Origin: Pseudomonadota bacterium
Lineage (GTDB): Bacteria > Pseudomonadota > Gammaproteobacteria > Burkholderiales > Burkholderiaceae_C
NCBI GenBank assembly: GCA_022566735.1
Contig: JADFIG010000006.1
Span: 1 to 64,000, forward strand
Length of the DNA: 64,000 bases
Direction: 5' to 3'
Part shown: one piece after another, positions 42,076 through 52,075 of the stretch
Numbering within the stretch: position 1 is the first letter of the stretch
How the letters are laid out: each line of letters starts with the position of its first letter
Position numbers and translations under genes: made by a program
The notes under the pieces: model-generated
Told to the model about the DNA's origin: nothing
What the model saw: the letters and a program-made list of their open reading frames with translations, nothing else
Database searches by the model: none

Positions 42076-43152
42076 ATGCATTTCCGCGGGTTCTTTTCCC
42101 CGCAGGCCCGGGAGGCCGAGGTCTTCCCGCGCCTGATGCTGGTGATTTCGGTGATCGCCTGCGTCGCCCACCTGAGCTTCATCGTCCTGTTCGACGCCAT
42201 CGGCGTCACCGTGCTGGCGTGGGCCAACGTCGCCAGCGTGCTGGTCTTTGCCCTGGCGGCCTGGCTCACCCGGCAAGGCCGCGCGGTGCTGGCCCTGCAG
42301 CTGATGGGCCTCGAAATCCTGTTGCACGGTACCGTGGCCACGGCCCTCATCGGCTGGACCGCCGGCTTCCACTGCTACATCGTCCTCATCATCCCGGTGG
42401 CCATCCTCAGCACCGTCTTTCGGCCGCGCACCAAGGCGGTGGTGGCGGTGGGGGCCGGGCTGTACGACATCGGGCTGGACATGGCCTACCGCGTGGCGAC
42501 CCCGGCCATCGAGGTCGCCCCGGACACCCTGGCCGTCCTGCACCACTTCAACCAGGCCAGCACCTTGCTCATCCTGGGGCTGCTGTCCATGGCCTACTTC
42601 CGCCTGGTCAAGCGCGCCGAGGAGGGCCTGCGCGAGCTGGCCTGCACCGACCCGCTCACGCACCTGCGCAACCGCCGCTCCGCCATGGAGATGGCCCAGC
42701 GCGAGGCCGCCGTCTTCCAGCGCGGTGGCCAGCCCCTGGCCGTCGTGATCGGGGATGTGGACCACTTCAAGCACGTCAACGACCAGCACGGCCACGCCGT
42801 CGGCGACACGGCCCTGCGCGCCATCGCCCGCGTGCTGCGCGAGGGGGTGCGCGAAGTCGACCATGTGGCCCGCTGGGGTGGCGAGGAGTTCCTGGTGCTG
42901 CTGCCGGCCACCGACACCGGGGAGGCCCTGCGCGTCTGCGAGCGGTTGCGCCAGGGGGTGCAGGTGCTGTCGACGCAGAACCTCGGCGGCGTCGCCTTGC
43001 CGCTGACCATCACCCTGGGCGTGGCCGTGCTGCAGCCGGGCGAATCCATCGAGCAGGTGCTGGTGCGGGCCGACCGTGCCCTGTACGAGGGCAAGCAGGC
43101 CGGCCGCAACCGTGTGGTTTTGGCAGGACACGAAGGCCCGCCCGCCCTATAA
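42076..43152 (+). CDS. Membrane GGDEF-domain diguanylate cyclase (start uncertain; GTG 42064 or ATG 41938 possible)
   Basis: [21 protein letters not shown]...[22 protein letters not shown]...[21 protein letters not shown]. Confidence 0.92.
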   Translation: MHFRGFFSPQAREAEVFPRLMLVISVIACVAHLSFIVLFDAIGVTVLAWANVASVLVFALAAWLTRQGRAVLALQLMGLEILLHGTVATALIGWTAGFHCYIVLIIPVAILSTVFRPRTKAVVAVGAGLYDIGLDMAYRVATPAIEVAPDTLAVLHHFNQASTLLILGLLSMAYFRLVKRAEEGLRELACTDPLTHLRNRRSAMEMAQREAAVFQRGGQPLAVVIGDVDHFKHVNDQHGHAVGDTALRAIARVLREGVREVDHVARWGGEEFLVLLPATDTGEALRVCERLRQGVQVLSTQNLGGVALPLTITLGVAVLQPGESIEQVLVRADRALYEGKQAGRNRVVLAGHEGPPAL

Positions 43153-43153
43153 T
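43148..43153 (+). promoter_or_regulatory. Perfect -10 hexamer TATAAT for the ahcY leader, overlapping the TAA stop of the GGDEF gene
   Basis: TATAAT about 10 nt upstream of the SAH riboswitch-like element. Confidence 0.6.
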
Positions 43154-43162
43154 CCGGCCACC

Positions 43163-43248
43163 TTCGAGGAGCGTTGCAAGGCCCCTCGCGTCGACAGACG
43201 CCAGCGGCCCCAGGCTCGAAGGCTTCCCTTTTTGCAACGGCGCTCACC
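43163..43248 (+). promoter_or_regulatory. SAH riboswitch-like element upstream of ahcY
   Basis: TTCGAGGAGCGTTGCAAGGCCCC...GGCCCCAGGCTCGAAGG...TTTGCAACGGCGCTCACC; GAGCG/CGCTC and TTGCA/TGCAA pairing, upstream of ahcY. Confidence 0.85.
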
Positions 43249-43357
43249 CGCATGTGTCCCGCTGGGTGAGCCATTCCTGCTCCACGTCCGCTGTCTGCGC
43301 GTGGAGCCCTCCCTGCAGCGCACGGCGGCTTTCGAATCCCACTTCGGAGCTGAGTCC

Positions 43358-44806
43358 ATGAATGCTGTGTTGAAAAGCCTCGTTTCCTCCCACCAAGGCG
43401 TCGATTGCGTCGTCGCCGACATGTCCCTGGCCGCCTGGGGCCGCAAGGAAATCCTGATTGCCGAAAGCGAGATGCCCGCGCTGATGGCCATCCGCAAGGA
43501 ATACGCGGCCAGCCAGCCGCTCAAGGGCGCGCGCGTCACCGGTTCGCTGCACATGACCATCCAGACGGCCGTGCTGGTGGAAACGCTGCAGGCCCTGGGC
43601 GCCGAAGTGCGCTGGGCCTCGTGCAACATCTTCTCGACGCAGGACCACGCCGCTGCCGCTCTGGTGGCCGCCGGCACGCCCGTGTTCGCCTACAAGGGCG
43701 AGTCGCTGGAAGACTACTGGGACTACACCCACCGCATCTTCGACTTCGGTGCCAAGGGCACGGCAGGCGAAGGCCCCAACATGATCCTGGACGACGGTGG
43801 TGACGCCACGCTGCTGATGCACCTGGGCAAGAAAGCCGAGAAGGACCTGTCCGTGCTGGCCAACCCGGGCAGCGACGAAGAGCGCATCCTGTTCGCCGCC
43901 ATTCAGGCCAAGCTGGCCGAAGACAGCACCTGGTACTCGCGCAAGGCCGCCGAAATCATCGGCGTGACCGAAGAGACCACCACCGGCGTGCACCGCCTCA
44001 ACGAGATGAGCGCCAAGGGCTCGCTGCTGTTCCGCGCCATCAACGTCAATGACTCGGTCACCAAGTCCAAGTTCGACAACCTGTACGGCTGCCGCGAGTC
44101 CCTGGTGGACGGCATCAAGCGCGCCACCGACGTCATGATCGCCGGCAAGGTCGCCGTGGTGGCCGGCTATGGCGACGTGGGCAAGGGTTCGGCCCAGGCC
44201 CTGCGCGCCCTGTCGGCCCAGGTGTGGGTCACCGAGATCGACCCGATCAACGCCCTGCAGGCCGCCATGGAAGGCTTCCGCGTGGTGACGATGGAATGGG
44301 CCGCCGACAAGGCCGACATCTTCGTGACCACGACCGGCAACCGCGACGTGATCACCTTCGAGCACATGGCCGCGATGAAGAACAACGCCATCGTCTGCAA
44401 CATCGGCCACTTCGACAACGAGATCCAGGTCGCCAAGCTGGAGCAGCAGTGCGAGTGGGAAGAGATCAAGCCGCAGGTCGACCACGTCATCTTCAAGGAT
44501 GGCAAGCGCATCATCCTGCTGGCCAAGGGCCGCCTGGTGAACCTGGGCTGCGGCACCGGCCACCCCAGCTACGTGATGTCGTCGAGCTTCGCCAACCAGA
44601 CCCTGGCGCAGATCGAGCTGTTCGCCCACCAGGACGCCTACGACGTGGGCAAGGTCTACGTGCTGCCCAAGCACCTCGACGAGAAGGTGGCCCGCCTGCA
44701 GCTGACCACGCTGAACGCCGAGCTGACCACGCTGACCGACGAGCAGGCCGCCTACATCGGTGTGCCGGTGCAAGGCCCTTACAAGCCCGACACCTACCGG
44801 TATTGA
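43358..44806 (+). CDS. ahcY: Adenosylhomocysteinase
   Basis: [31 protein letters not shown]...[22 protein letters not shown]...C-terminal KPDTYRY. Confidence 0.97.
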   Translation: MNAVLKSLVSSHQGVDCVVADMSLAAWGRKEILIAESEMPALMAIRKEYAASQPLKGARVTGSLHMTIQTAVLVETLQALGAEVRWASCNIFSTQDHAAAALVAAGTPVFAYKGESLEDYWDYTHRIFDFGAKGTAGEGPNMILDDGGDATLLMHLGKKAEKDLSVLANPGSDEERILFAAIQAKLAEDSTWYSRKAAEIIGVTEETTTGVHRLNEMSAKGSLLFRAINVNDSVTKSKFDNLYGCRESLVDGIKRATDVMIAGKVAVVAGYGDVGKGSAQALRALSAQVWVTEIDPINALQAAMEGFRVVTMEWAADKADIFVTTTGNRDVITFEHMAAMKNNAIVCNIGHFDNEIQVAKLEQQCEWEEIKPQVDHVIFKDGKRIILLAKGRLVNLGCGTGHPSYVMSSSFANQTLAQIELFAHQDAYDVGKVYVLPKHLDEKVARLQLTTLNAELTTLTDEQAAYIGVPVQGPYKPDTYRY

Positions 44807-44818
44807 TCCCCTGCCTGC

Positions 44819-45616
44819 ATGTCTTTGCCTCCATTGACCCAACGCGCGGACCAGCAGATCGTGGCCCTGGGCCTGGCGCCGACGCGCTCGGCCGCCCAGC
44901 GCCTGGTGGACGCCGGCTCCGTGCAGTGGCTCGGCCCTGAGGGCTGGACCACCGTGCGCAAGGCCGGCGAGAGCCTGCCCATCGGCGCCGAGTTCCAGGT
45001 GCTCGACGATGCCGAGACCCGTTGGGTCTCGCGCGCGGGCCTGAAGCTCGACGGTGCCATCCAGCTGTGCCGCGCAGGCAAGCCGCTGCTGCAGGTCAAG
45101 GGCAAGGTCTGCCTGGACGTGGGCCAGAGCACCGGTGGCTTCACCGAGGTGCTGCTGGCCCACGGAGCCAGGCACGTGGTCGGCGTCGACGTCGGCCACG
45201 GGCAGGTGCACCCGCGCATCCGCGCGCACGCGCAGGTCAGCGTCATCGAGGGCGTCAATGCCCGCCACATGGCCGCCGAGGACCTGGGCGAGGCCTGGCC
45301 CAAGCCAGGTTTTGCCCTCGTCACCGGTGACCTGTCCTTCATTTCCCTGACCCTGGTGCTGCCGGCCCTGGTGCCGCTGCTGGCGCCCAAGGGCGAGCTG
45401 CTCATGCTGGTCAAGCCGCAGTTCGAGCTCCAACCCGCCCAGATCGGCAAGGGCGGCCTGGTCAAAGACCCGGCTTCTTACGCCGAGGTCGAGGCCCGCA
45501 TCCGCCAGGCCTGCACCGAGCTGGGCCTGGAGGTGGTGAGCTACTTCGACAGCCCCATCGCCGGTGGCGATGGCAACCGTGAATTCTTCGTGCGCGCGCG
45601 TCGCGCCCAGGCCTGA
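44819..45616 (+). CDS. TlyA family RNA methyltransferase (S4 + FtsJ domains)
   Basis: RADQQIVALGLAPTRSAAQRLVDAGSV...ETRWVSRAGLKLDGAIQ...VCLDVGQSTGGFTEVLLAHGARHVVGVDVGHGQ. Confidence 0.92.
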   Translation: MSLPPLTQRADQQIVALGLAPTRSAAQRLVDAGSVQWLGPEGWTTVRKAGESLPIGAEFQVLDDAETRWVSRAGLKLDGAIQLCRAGKPLLQVKGKVCLDVGQSTGGFTEVLLAHGARHVVGVDVGHGQVHPRIRAHAQVSVIEGVNARHMAAEDLGEAWPKPGFALVTGDLSFISLTLVLPALVPLLAPKGELLMLVKPQFELQPAQIGKGGLVKDPASYAEVEARIRQACTELGLEVVSYFDSPIAGGDGNREFFVRARRAQA

Positions 45617-45659
45617 GCCCGCGAGGCGCAGCGCTTTCAGACACCCCAGCGAGATCCCC

Positions 45660-46523
45660 ATGAGCCAACCCACGCGCACCCCCAACCCGTCGCAGGCGCG
45701 TCTGCCCCTGAGCCTGGAGTTCTTCCCGCCCAAGACCCCTGAAGGCGCCGACAAGCTGGCCGCCGTGCGCCAGCAGCTCTACCCGCTCAAGCCCGAGTAC
45801 TGCTCGGTGACCTATGGTGCCGGCGGCTCGACCCAGGACGGCACCATCCAGACCGTGCGCGCCATCCTGGCCGAAGGCTGCGATGCCGCCCCGCACTTCT
45901 CCTGCATCGGCGCGAGCAAGGCCTCGGTGCGCGAGCAACTGCAGCAGTTCAAGGCCGACGGCATCAGGCGCATCGTGGCCCTGCGCGGCGACCTGCCCAG
46001 CGGCTACGGTGGCTTCGGCGAGTTCAAGTACGCCAGCGAGCTGGTGGCCTTCATCCGCGAGGAAACCGGCAGCCACTTCCACATCGAGGTGGGCGCCTAC
46101 CCCGAGATGCACCCCCAGGCCCGCAACCCGCAGGCCGACCTGCAGGCCTATGTGACCAAGGTCAAGGCCGGCGCCGACGTGGCCATCACCCAGTACTTCT
46201 TCAACACCGACGCCTACTTCCGCTTCGTGGACGAGGCCGAGAAGGCCGGTGCCACCATCCCGGTGGTGCCCGGCATCATGCCCATCACCAACGCCAGCCA
46301 GCTCATCCGTTTCTCGGACGCCTGCGGTGCCGAGGTGCCGCGCTGGATCCGCACCCGCCTGGAAGGCTTCGGCGACGACAAGGCCTCCATCCAGGCCTTC
46401 GGGCTGGACGTGGTCACCGACCTGTGCGACCAGTTGCGTTGCGCCGGCGTGCCCGGCCTGCATTTCTACACGATGAACCAGGCCACCACCGTCAAGGCCA
46501 TCTGCGAGCGCCTGGGCTGGTGA
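45660..46523 (+). CDS. metF: Methylenetetrahydrofolate reductase
   Basis: LSLEFFPPKTPEGADKLAAV...YCSVTYGAGGSTQDGT...RIVALRGDLPSG...ADVAITQYFFNTDAYFRFVD. Confidence 0.96.
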   Translation: MSQPTRTPNPSQARLPLSLEFFPPKTPEGADKLAAVRQQLYPLKPEYCSVTYGAGGSTQDGTIQTVRAILAEGCDAAPHFSCIGASKASVREQLQQFKADGIRRIVALRGDLPSGYGGFGEFKYASELVAFIREETGSHFHIEVGAYPEMHPQARNPQADLQAYVTKVKAGADVAITQYFFNTDAYFRFVDEAEKAGATIPVVPGIMPITNASQLIRFSDACGAEVPRWIRTRLEGFGDDKASIQAFGLDVVTDLCDQLRCAGVPGLHFYTMNQATTVKAICERLGW

Positions 46524-46751
46524 GGGCCGGCTCTTCGGGGCGACGGGCAGGGCGGCGTTGCAAAAACGCATCGCCCCCGGGGTGGAACATGATGTGTGTC
46601 AAAAAGTGACCCGAATGGCCCTGTCGGCGCCAGGGTGGGGTCGGCGGACTTGCGCTGAATCAATCGGGCTGCGGGTTGTCACTGATGCAATGGATCCATG
46701 GCGAAACGCAGATCGCATCGCCAGCGAATCAACGCACCGAAGGACCACATC

Positions 46752-47360
46752 ATGATCAAGACATCCGCTCTGTCCCGCGTCGCCGCTGCCGCTCTGGCCG
46801 TGTCGGCCCTGTCCGCTCCCCTGATGGCCCAGGCCGCTGACGGCCCCTGGCTGGTTCGTGCCCGCGCTGTGCATCTGGACCCCGCCAACCGCGGCGACAT
46901 CGATGGCCTGGACATCAACACCAAGACCATCCCGGAAGTGGACATCACCTACTTCTTCACGCCCAACATCGCTGCCGAGTTGATCCTGACCTACCCGCAA
47001 AAGCAGGACGTCACCCTCAACGGCGGTGACATCGGCACCCTCAAGCACCTGCCGCCCACCCTGTCGGCTCAGTACCACTTCAATCCTGAAGGCAAGGTGC
47101 GCCCCTATGTCAGCCTGGGCGTGAACTACACGCGCTTCTCCAGCGTGCACCTGCTGGACGGCGCTGGCAAGGTTGACAAGAGCAGCTTCGGCCTGTCCTA
47201 CGGTGCCGGCATGGACGTGCAACTGTCGGGTCCCTGGTACCTGAACGTGGACGTCAAGAAGGTCGGCATCAAGACCGACGTGAGCGTTTCGGGCACCAAG
47301 CTGGGCACCTTCAAGGTCGACCCGCTGCTGTTCGGCGTCGGCATCGGCTACCGCTTCTGA
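46752..47360 (+). CDS. OmpW family outer-membrane protein
   Basis: Signal peptide; GPWLVRARAVHLDP...IPEVDITYFFTPNIAAELILTYPQKQDV...C-terminal VGIGYRF. Confidence 0.93.
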   Translation: MIKTSALSRVAAAALAVSALSAPLMAQAADGPWLVRARAVHLDPANRGDIDGLDINTKTIPEVDITYFFTPNIAAELILTYPQKQDVTLNGGDIGTLKHLPPTLSAQYHFNPEGKVRPYVSLGVNYTRFSSVHLLDGAGKVDKSSFGLSYGAGMDVQLSGPWYLNVDVKKVGIKTDVSVSGTKLGTFKVDPLLFGVGIGYRF

Positions 47361-47422
47361 GGTGCTTGAGGCCTGAGCCTCCCCGGACGGCGTGAGGCCG
47401 AACCGGCGGTGGCCGAACGAGG

Positions 47423-47447
47423 AAAGCTCCCCGCGGGGAGCTTTTTT
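47423..47447 (+). terminator. Rho-independent terminator between ompW-like gene and convergent PEP-CTERM gene
   Basis: AAAGCTCCCCGCGGGGAGCTTTTTT. Confidence 0.88.
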
Positions 47448-47477
47448 CATGGGCGTGGGCACCCTGGCCGGTGCGGC

Positions 47478-48182
47478 TCAGCGCTCGACCTGGCGGCGAC
47501 GCGACACCGCGGCGATGCCCAGCAGGCCCAGGCCCATCAGCGCATAGGTGCCGGGTTCGGGCACGGCCGGTGCGGCCGAGCTGACGTTGACGCTCTTGAC
47601 CGCGGCGGGCAGCCAGGACACGAAGCTCACGGTGCTGCCCAGCTTGGTCTGCAGGTCGGACGACAGCGTGAACGAGCTCAGGCTCATGTTCAGCGAGCGA
47701 GCCGAGGCCGAGCTGTCGAGGTTGTTCAGGTCGGTGCCGTTCAGGGTGCCGCTTTCCTTGGCGGCGACCAGGATGGACTGGGCCGCGTAGGTCTTGCTGC
47801 CGCCCAGGGCGGTGACGAACACATCGCCGTACAGGGTGTTGTCGGCGAAGTTGTACGAGAAGTTGGTCAGGTTGACGTTGACGGTGCCCACGAACATGAT
47901 GGTCGTGCTCAGGGCGATGCCGGAGGCGGCGTCGTAGGCGACGGTGGCCGGGCCGGTGGCCCCGGTCAGCGACACGCTGGAGATGGCGTCCGTCAGGATG
48001 CCGGTGCCGCTGTTGTAGGTGGCGCCGCCCAGCGCGCTGGCGCTGAAGGAGTTGGCCTGGATGGCCGCGGCGTCGAAGCTCACCGTCGATGAGGTGACGG
48101 GGTTGAGCGGCTGGAGGGCGGCCGAGGCGGTGCCGGCAAGGGCGGCCAGCGACAGCATGGCCAGGGGCTTGAGGTTTGTCAT
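47478..48182 (-). CDS. PEP-CTERM sorting domain protein
   Basis: MTNLKPLAMLSLAALAGTASA... and C-terminal VPEPGTYALMGLGLLGIAAVSRRRQVER. Confidence 0.9.
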   Translation of the reverse strand: MTNLKPLAMLSLAALAGTASAALQPLNPVTSSTVSFDAAAIQANSFSASALGGATYNSGTGILTDAISSVSLTGATGPATVAYDAASGIALSTTIMFVGTVNVNLTNFSYNFADNTLYGDVFVTALGGSKTYAAQSILVAAKESGTLNGTDLNNLDSSASARSLNMSLSSFTLSSDLQTKLGSTVSFVSWLPAAVKSVNVSSAAPAVPEPGTYALMGLGLLGIAAVSRRRQVER

Positions 48183-48324
48183 GTTCACGTCCTGGTTGCG
48201 GAGGTTGCCGGGCGTTCTGCGCCGCCCTGGCGGGGTCGTGAAGGGATCTTCTTTGCTGTCCACCGAATGACGTTCAGGGTTCGCACCCATCACCCCGCAA
48301 CCACGGGACATCAAACGCGACACA

Positions 48325-48945
48325 TCATGCCGAACTGTCGCCTTCTGCTCCTTCGGTGATCACGCCCACCAAGGGTTGGTCATGGGGTTGGGCCTGCAGC
48401 GCCTCGGGCGTCAGCCGCCCCAGCTCCCACGCCAGGCCGACCGCCGTGACGTGCGGGTGCGCGGCCAGGAAGCGGTCGAAGTAGCCGCCGCCGTAGCCCA
48501 GGCGGAAGCCTTCGGGCGTGAAACCCACGCAAGGCACCAGCACCACGTCGGGCACCACGGGTTCGCCGCTGCCGGTGGGGATGCCGCAGTCGTCCTGGCG
48601 GCTGGGGGCGTCGCCATCCCAGGCCACGAAGTGCATGTCCCGTGGCGAACGGCGGGCAAAGGGCAGGGCCAGGCGGCATCCCCACAGGGCTTTGGCCTGG
48701 ATCGCCGCATCCCTTGGGTTAAATTCACCTGCCAGTTCACCCGCAAGCGGCCAGTACACGCCCAGGCAGCTGGGCTCCAGTTGCGCCAGCACGCCCATCA
48801 GGCGTTCGTGCACCCGGGACTGGGCTTCGGCGAAGCCCGGGGTGTCGGCCCAGGCGCGGCGCGCCTGCAGGAGGCGCAGGCGCAGGGCCGCGCGTTCGGA
48901 GGTGGGGCTGGCGTCCATGGGGGCGAGGGGCTGCGGCTGGGACAT
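48325..48945 (-). CDS. 5-formyltetrahydrofolate cyclo-ligase family protein
   Basis: DVVLVPCVGFTPEGFRLGYGGGYFDRFLA. Confidence 0.9.
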   Translation of the reverse strand: MSQPQPLAPMDASPTSERAALRLRLLQARRAWADTPGFAEAQSRVHERLMGVLAQLEPSCLGVYWPLAGELAGEFNPRDAAIQAKALWGCRLALPFARRSPRDMHFVAWDGDAPSRQDDCGIPTGSGEPVVPDVVLVPCVGFTPEGFRLGYGGGYFDRFLAAHPHVTAVGLAWELGRLTPEALQAQPHDQPLVGVITEGAEGDSSA

Positions 48946-48952
48946 CGAGAGA

Positions 48953-51277
48953 ATGAAAGTCAAGACATTGAGAGACACGTGCAAGTATGCGTCCCGCCGC
49001 GCCAGGCGCTGGACGGGCGGACTGATCGCGGCCGCGGCCCTGGCCTGCCTCCCGGCACAGGCCCAGAGCCTGGCGGGCCTGGCCGACGACCGTGCCGTCA
49101 GCGACGCCCGCGAGGCCTTGCGGGTGCGCGACAAGGCCCGCCTGCTGGCCGACCGGGATGCGCTGATCGCTGCCCAGCACCCGCTGGCGCCCTGGGTCGA
49201 CTATTGGTATTTCCAGCTGCGCCTGGTCGAGATCGGCCCGAGCGAGGTCGACGAGTTCCTGGCGCGCTGGCCCGACAGCTACGTGGCCGATCGCGCCCGC
49301 AACGACTGGTTGCTGGAGCTGGGCCGGCGCCAGAACTGGCCGGTGTTCCTGCGCATCCAGCCGGGTTTCCGCATGAACGACGACCGCGAGGTCAGCTGCC
49401 TGGGCGTGCTGGCGCGCTTCCAGACACGCACCCCCATGGAGGGGCCGGGCGACTGGCGCGAACAGGCCCGCCAGGCCTGGTGGAACCAGAAGGATGCGGA
49501 TCACGGCTGCGATGCCATGGCCAAGGCCCTGCTCGATGGCGGCGTGCTGAATGCCAACGACGTGTGGCGCAAGCTGCGCCTGGCCATCGAGGCCGACAAG
49601 CCCAGGGCCGTGCAGCAAAGCGCCCGCCTGCTGGGTGACACGGTGGTGCAGGCCGTCAACCGCCTGATGAGCCAGCCGCAGGCCTTCCTGATGCCCTCGG
49701 TGCCGGGCGCGCAGGTGCCTTCCGGCGACAACGGCGTGCATGCTCCCGGCGCCAACATCGGCCCGGACAGCCCGCGCGGCAAGGCCAGGCCAGGCAAGGC
49801 GAGCCGCCACAAGGCCGAGGCCAAGGCGGGCAAGAAGGCCCGACCCAAGCCGACGCTGGCGCCCATCCCGGTGGGCCTGCCGCCGGAGCTGGAAGGCCCG
49901 CTGAACCTGCTGGCCCTGGTCCGCTGGGCGGGGATCGACCCGGCCGCCGCGGCCAGCGCCCTGGACGACGCCGGTGCACGCGAGCGCTGGCACTGGCGCG
50001 CCGAAGAGGCCGCCTGGGCCTGGTCGCAGGTCGGGCGTGCCGCGGCCTGGCGCCTGCAACCCGAGGCGCCGGCCTATTTCGAGCGGGCCCTGGCCGACCG
50101 CGCCGTGGCCGCCAGCACCGGCGAGTGGCGCGGCGATGCCTCCCGGCTGGCAGCGGCCTGGTCGCCCGAGACCCTGGCCTGGATGGTCCGCGCGGGGCTG
50201 CGCTCGGCCACCGCCGGCACGTCCGCACGCTGGGGCCTGGTCGAAGCCGGCATCGAGGCCATGGCCCCCGAGCAGCAGCAAGACGGCGCCTGGCAGTACT
50301 GGAAGGCGCAGGCCCTGCTGGCACGCGCCAGGCCCATGTCGGCGGCGGCCCAGGCGCACGACCCGCTGCGCCAGCAGGCCCACGAGCTGCTGGGCCGCGT
50401 GGCCAACCCGCTGACCTTCTACGGCCAGCTGGCCGCCGAGGCCCTGCACCGCAGCCCGGCGCGCGAACCCGTCCGCCCCGCGCCCCTGACCGAGGCCGAA
50501 CTGGCCCAGGCCCGCGCCCTGCCCGGCGTGGACCGTGCCTTGCGCATGCTGGCGCTGGGCTGGCGCAGCGAGGCCGTGCGCGAGTGGAACTTCACCCTCA
50601 GCTGGGGCAAGCCGGGGGGCTTGAGCGACCGTGAGTTGCTGGCCGTGGCCGAGGAGGCCTGCCGCCGCGAGATCTGGGACCGCTGCATCAACTCCAGCGA
50701 GCGCACCCGCCAGGAGATCGACCTGCAGCAGCGCTATCCAACGCCCTACAAGGACGATGTGCTGGCCGCCGCGCGCGAGGTCGGCCTGGATGCAGCCTAC
50801 ATGTACGGCCTCATCCGCCAGGAGTCGCGCTTCATCGTCGCGGCCAAGTCCAGCGTCGGCGCCGCCGGCCTGATGCAGGTGATGCCGGCCACGGCCGCCT
50901 GGACGGCGCGCAAGCTGGGCATCGACTTCAAGCCCGAGCAGATCACCGACCGCCAGACCAACCTGCGCATCGGTGCGGGCTACCTCAAGCTGGTGCTCGA
51001 TGACTTCCAGGGCGCCCAGGCCCTGGCCGCGGCGGCCTACAACGCCGGCCCGTCTCGGCCGCGGCGCTGGCGCGAAGGCAGCCGTCTGGACGCTGCGGCC
51101 TGGGTGGAAAACATCCCCTTCAACGAGACGCGTGACTACGTCAAGAAGGTGCTGTCCAACGCCACCGTCTACGCCCACCTCCTGCAGGGGCGCAGCCTGT
51201 CGGTCAAGGCCCGCCTGGGCGCCACCGTGGGGCCGCGTGCCAGCAGCGCGCCGCCACCCGAGGGCGACCTGCCCTGA
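48953..51277 (+). CDS. Soluble lytic murein transglycosylase (Slt70-like)
   Basis: YMYGLIRQESRFIVAAKSSVGAAGLMQVMPATAAWTARKLG...NLRIGAGYLKLVLDDFQGAQALAAAAYNAGPSRPRRW. Confidence 0.93.
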   Translation: MKVKTLRDTCKYASRRARRWTGGLIAAAALACLPAQAQSLAGLADDRAVSDAREALRVRDKARLLADRDALIAAQHPLAPWVDYWYFQLRLVEIGPSEVDEFLARWPDSYVADRARNDWLLELGRRQNWPVFLRIQPGFRMNDDREVSCLGVLARFQTRTPMEGPGDWREQARQAWWNQKDADHGCDAMAKALLDGGVLNANDVWRKLRLAIEADKPRAVQQSARLLGDTVVQAVNRLMSQPQAFLMPSVPGAQVPSGDNGVHAPGANIGPDSPRGKARPGKASRHKAEAKAGKKARPKPTLAPIPVGLPPELEGPLNLLALVRWAGIDPAAAASALDDAGARERWHWRAEEAAWAWSQVGRAAAWRLQPEAPAYFERALADRAVAASTGEWRGDASRLAAAWSPETLAWMVRAGLRSATAGTSARWGLVEAGIEAMAPEQQQDGAWQYWKAQALLARARPMSAAAQAHDPLRQQAHELLGRVANPLTFYGQLAAEALHRSPAREPVRPAPLTEAELAQARALPGVDRALRMLALGWRSEAVREWNFTLSWGKPGGLSDRELLAVAEEACRREIWDRCINSSERTRQEIDLQQRYPTPYKDDVLAAAREVGLDAAYMYGLIRQESRFIVAAKSSVGAAGLMQVMPATAAWTARKLGIDFKPEQITDRQTNLRIGAGYLKLVLDDFQGAQALAAAAYNAGPSRPRRWREGSRLDAAAWVENIPFNETRDYVKKVLSNATVYAHLLQGRSLSVKARLGATVGPRASSAPPPEGDLP

Positions 51278-51423
51278 GGCCCCGGGCGGGGTGGCGGCCC
51301 GCCCGACAACCCAGCAATGGCACAGCCCGCCGAAACCTCGGCCGTGGGGCCGTGTCAGGCGGGCTGTCGTGGTGGCTGCCGGGGCAGACGTGGGGGACGG
51401 GACGCGGGCCGGAGGGGCGCGGC

Positions 51424-51981
51424 TCAGGCCGCGGCCAGCAGCGCCGAGGTGTCGAACACGCTGCTCATGGGCGGCAGGTTCATGACCATCGGGGCCGGGG
51501 TGTTCTTGGACACCTTGGCGGGCTTGACGTTCGGGTCGTTCTGGGCCACTTCGGCCTTGTCCCAGTTGCCGGCCGACTCCTTGCCCGAGACGGCGATGGA
51601 GTAGAAGACGCGGAAGGGGATCTTGCGCTCGCCCCAGTAGTCGGCGGCGTCGCGGAAGGCATCGAGCAGCTGCTCGCGGGTTTCGCGGTCCACGTTGCCG
51701 CCGGGGATCAGCTCCAGCACGACCACGAAGCCAGGCTGCGGGCCCGACTTGTGGACCATGTCGGTGATGCAGTCGTACAGGGCGTCGAGGTTCTTGCCGA
51801 AGTGGTCCGGGAAGAGGAAGTCGCGCGCGATGATGTCCAGCACGTCCTGCTTGCCCTGAGCGGCGCTCAGGTTGGTGTACAGGAAGTGGTGGCCCACCGC
51901 ATTGGCGGCTTGTTGCAAGTCTTCCGGACGGAAGGCCCGGATGGATTGAACGATGTTGGGTCGAACGGATTGCAACAGCAT
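51424..51981 (-). CDS. Barstar family protein (putative RNase inhibitor)
   Basis: LYTNLSAAQGKQDVLDIIARDFLFPDHFGKNLDALYDCITDM; adjacent to barnase-like gene. Confidence 0.85.
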   Translation of the reverse strand: MLLQSVRPNIVQSIRAFRPEDLQQAANAVGHHFLYTNLSAAQGKQDVLDIIARDFLFPDHFGKNLDALYDCITDMVHKSGPQPGFVVVLELIPGGNVDRETREQLLDAFRDAADYWGERKIPFRVFYSIAVSGKESAGNWDKAEVAQNDPNVKPAKVSKNTPAPMVMNLPPMSSVFDTSALLAAA

Positions 51982-52075
51982 GATCGCTTGGGGCCCGGGG
52001 TGCGTTGACCGGAGTCAGCGCCCTGTCGGGCAAGGTTGGAGGTCAGAGAAAAAGAGCGGGGGACAAAGAGCAAGG

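Noticed and set aside
43244-45754. 836-aa minus-strand ORF
   Set aside because: Antisense to ahcY and tlyA, which are unambiguous
48183-48324. Possible 6S RNA near the formyl-THF cyclo-ligase gene
   Set aside because: The usual position upstream of the gene is occupied by the transglycosylase start, and the 142-bp downstream gap shows no obvious long 6S-like stem
48737-52033. 1098-aa minus-strand ORF
   Set aside because: Shadow of the lytic transglycosylase and barstar-like genes; no domain signal
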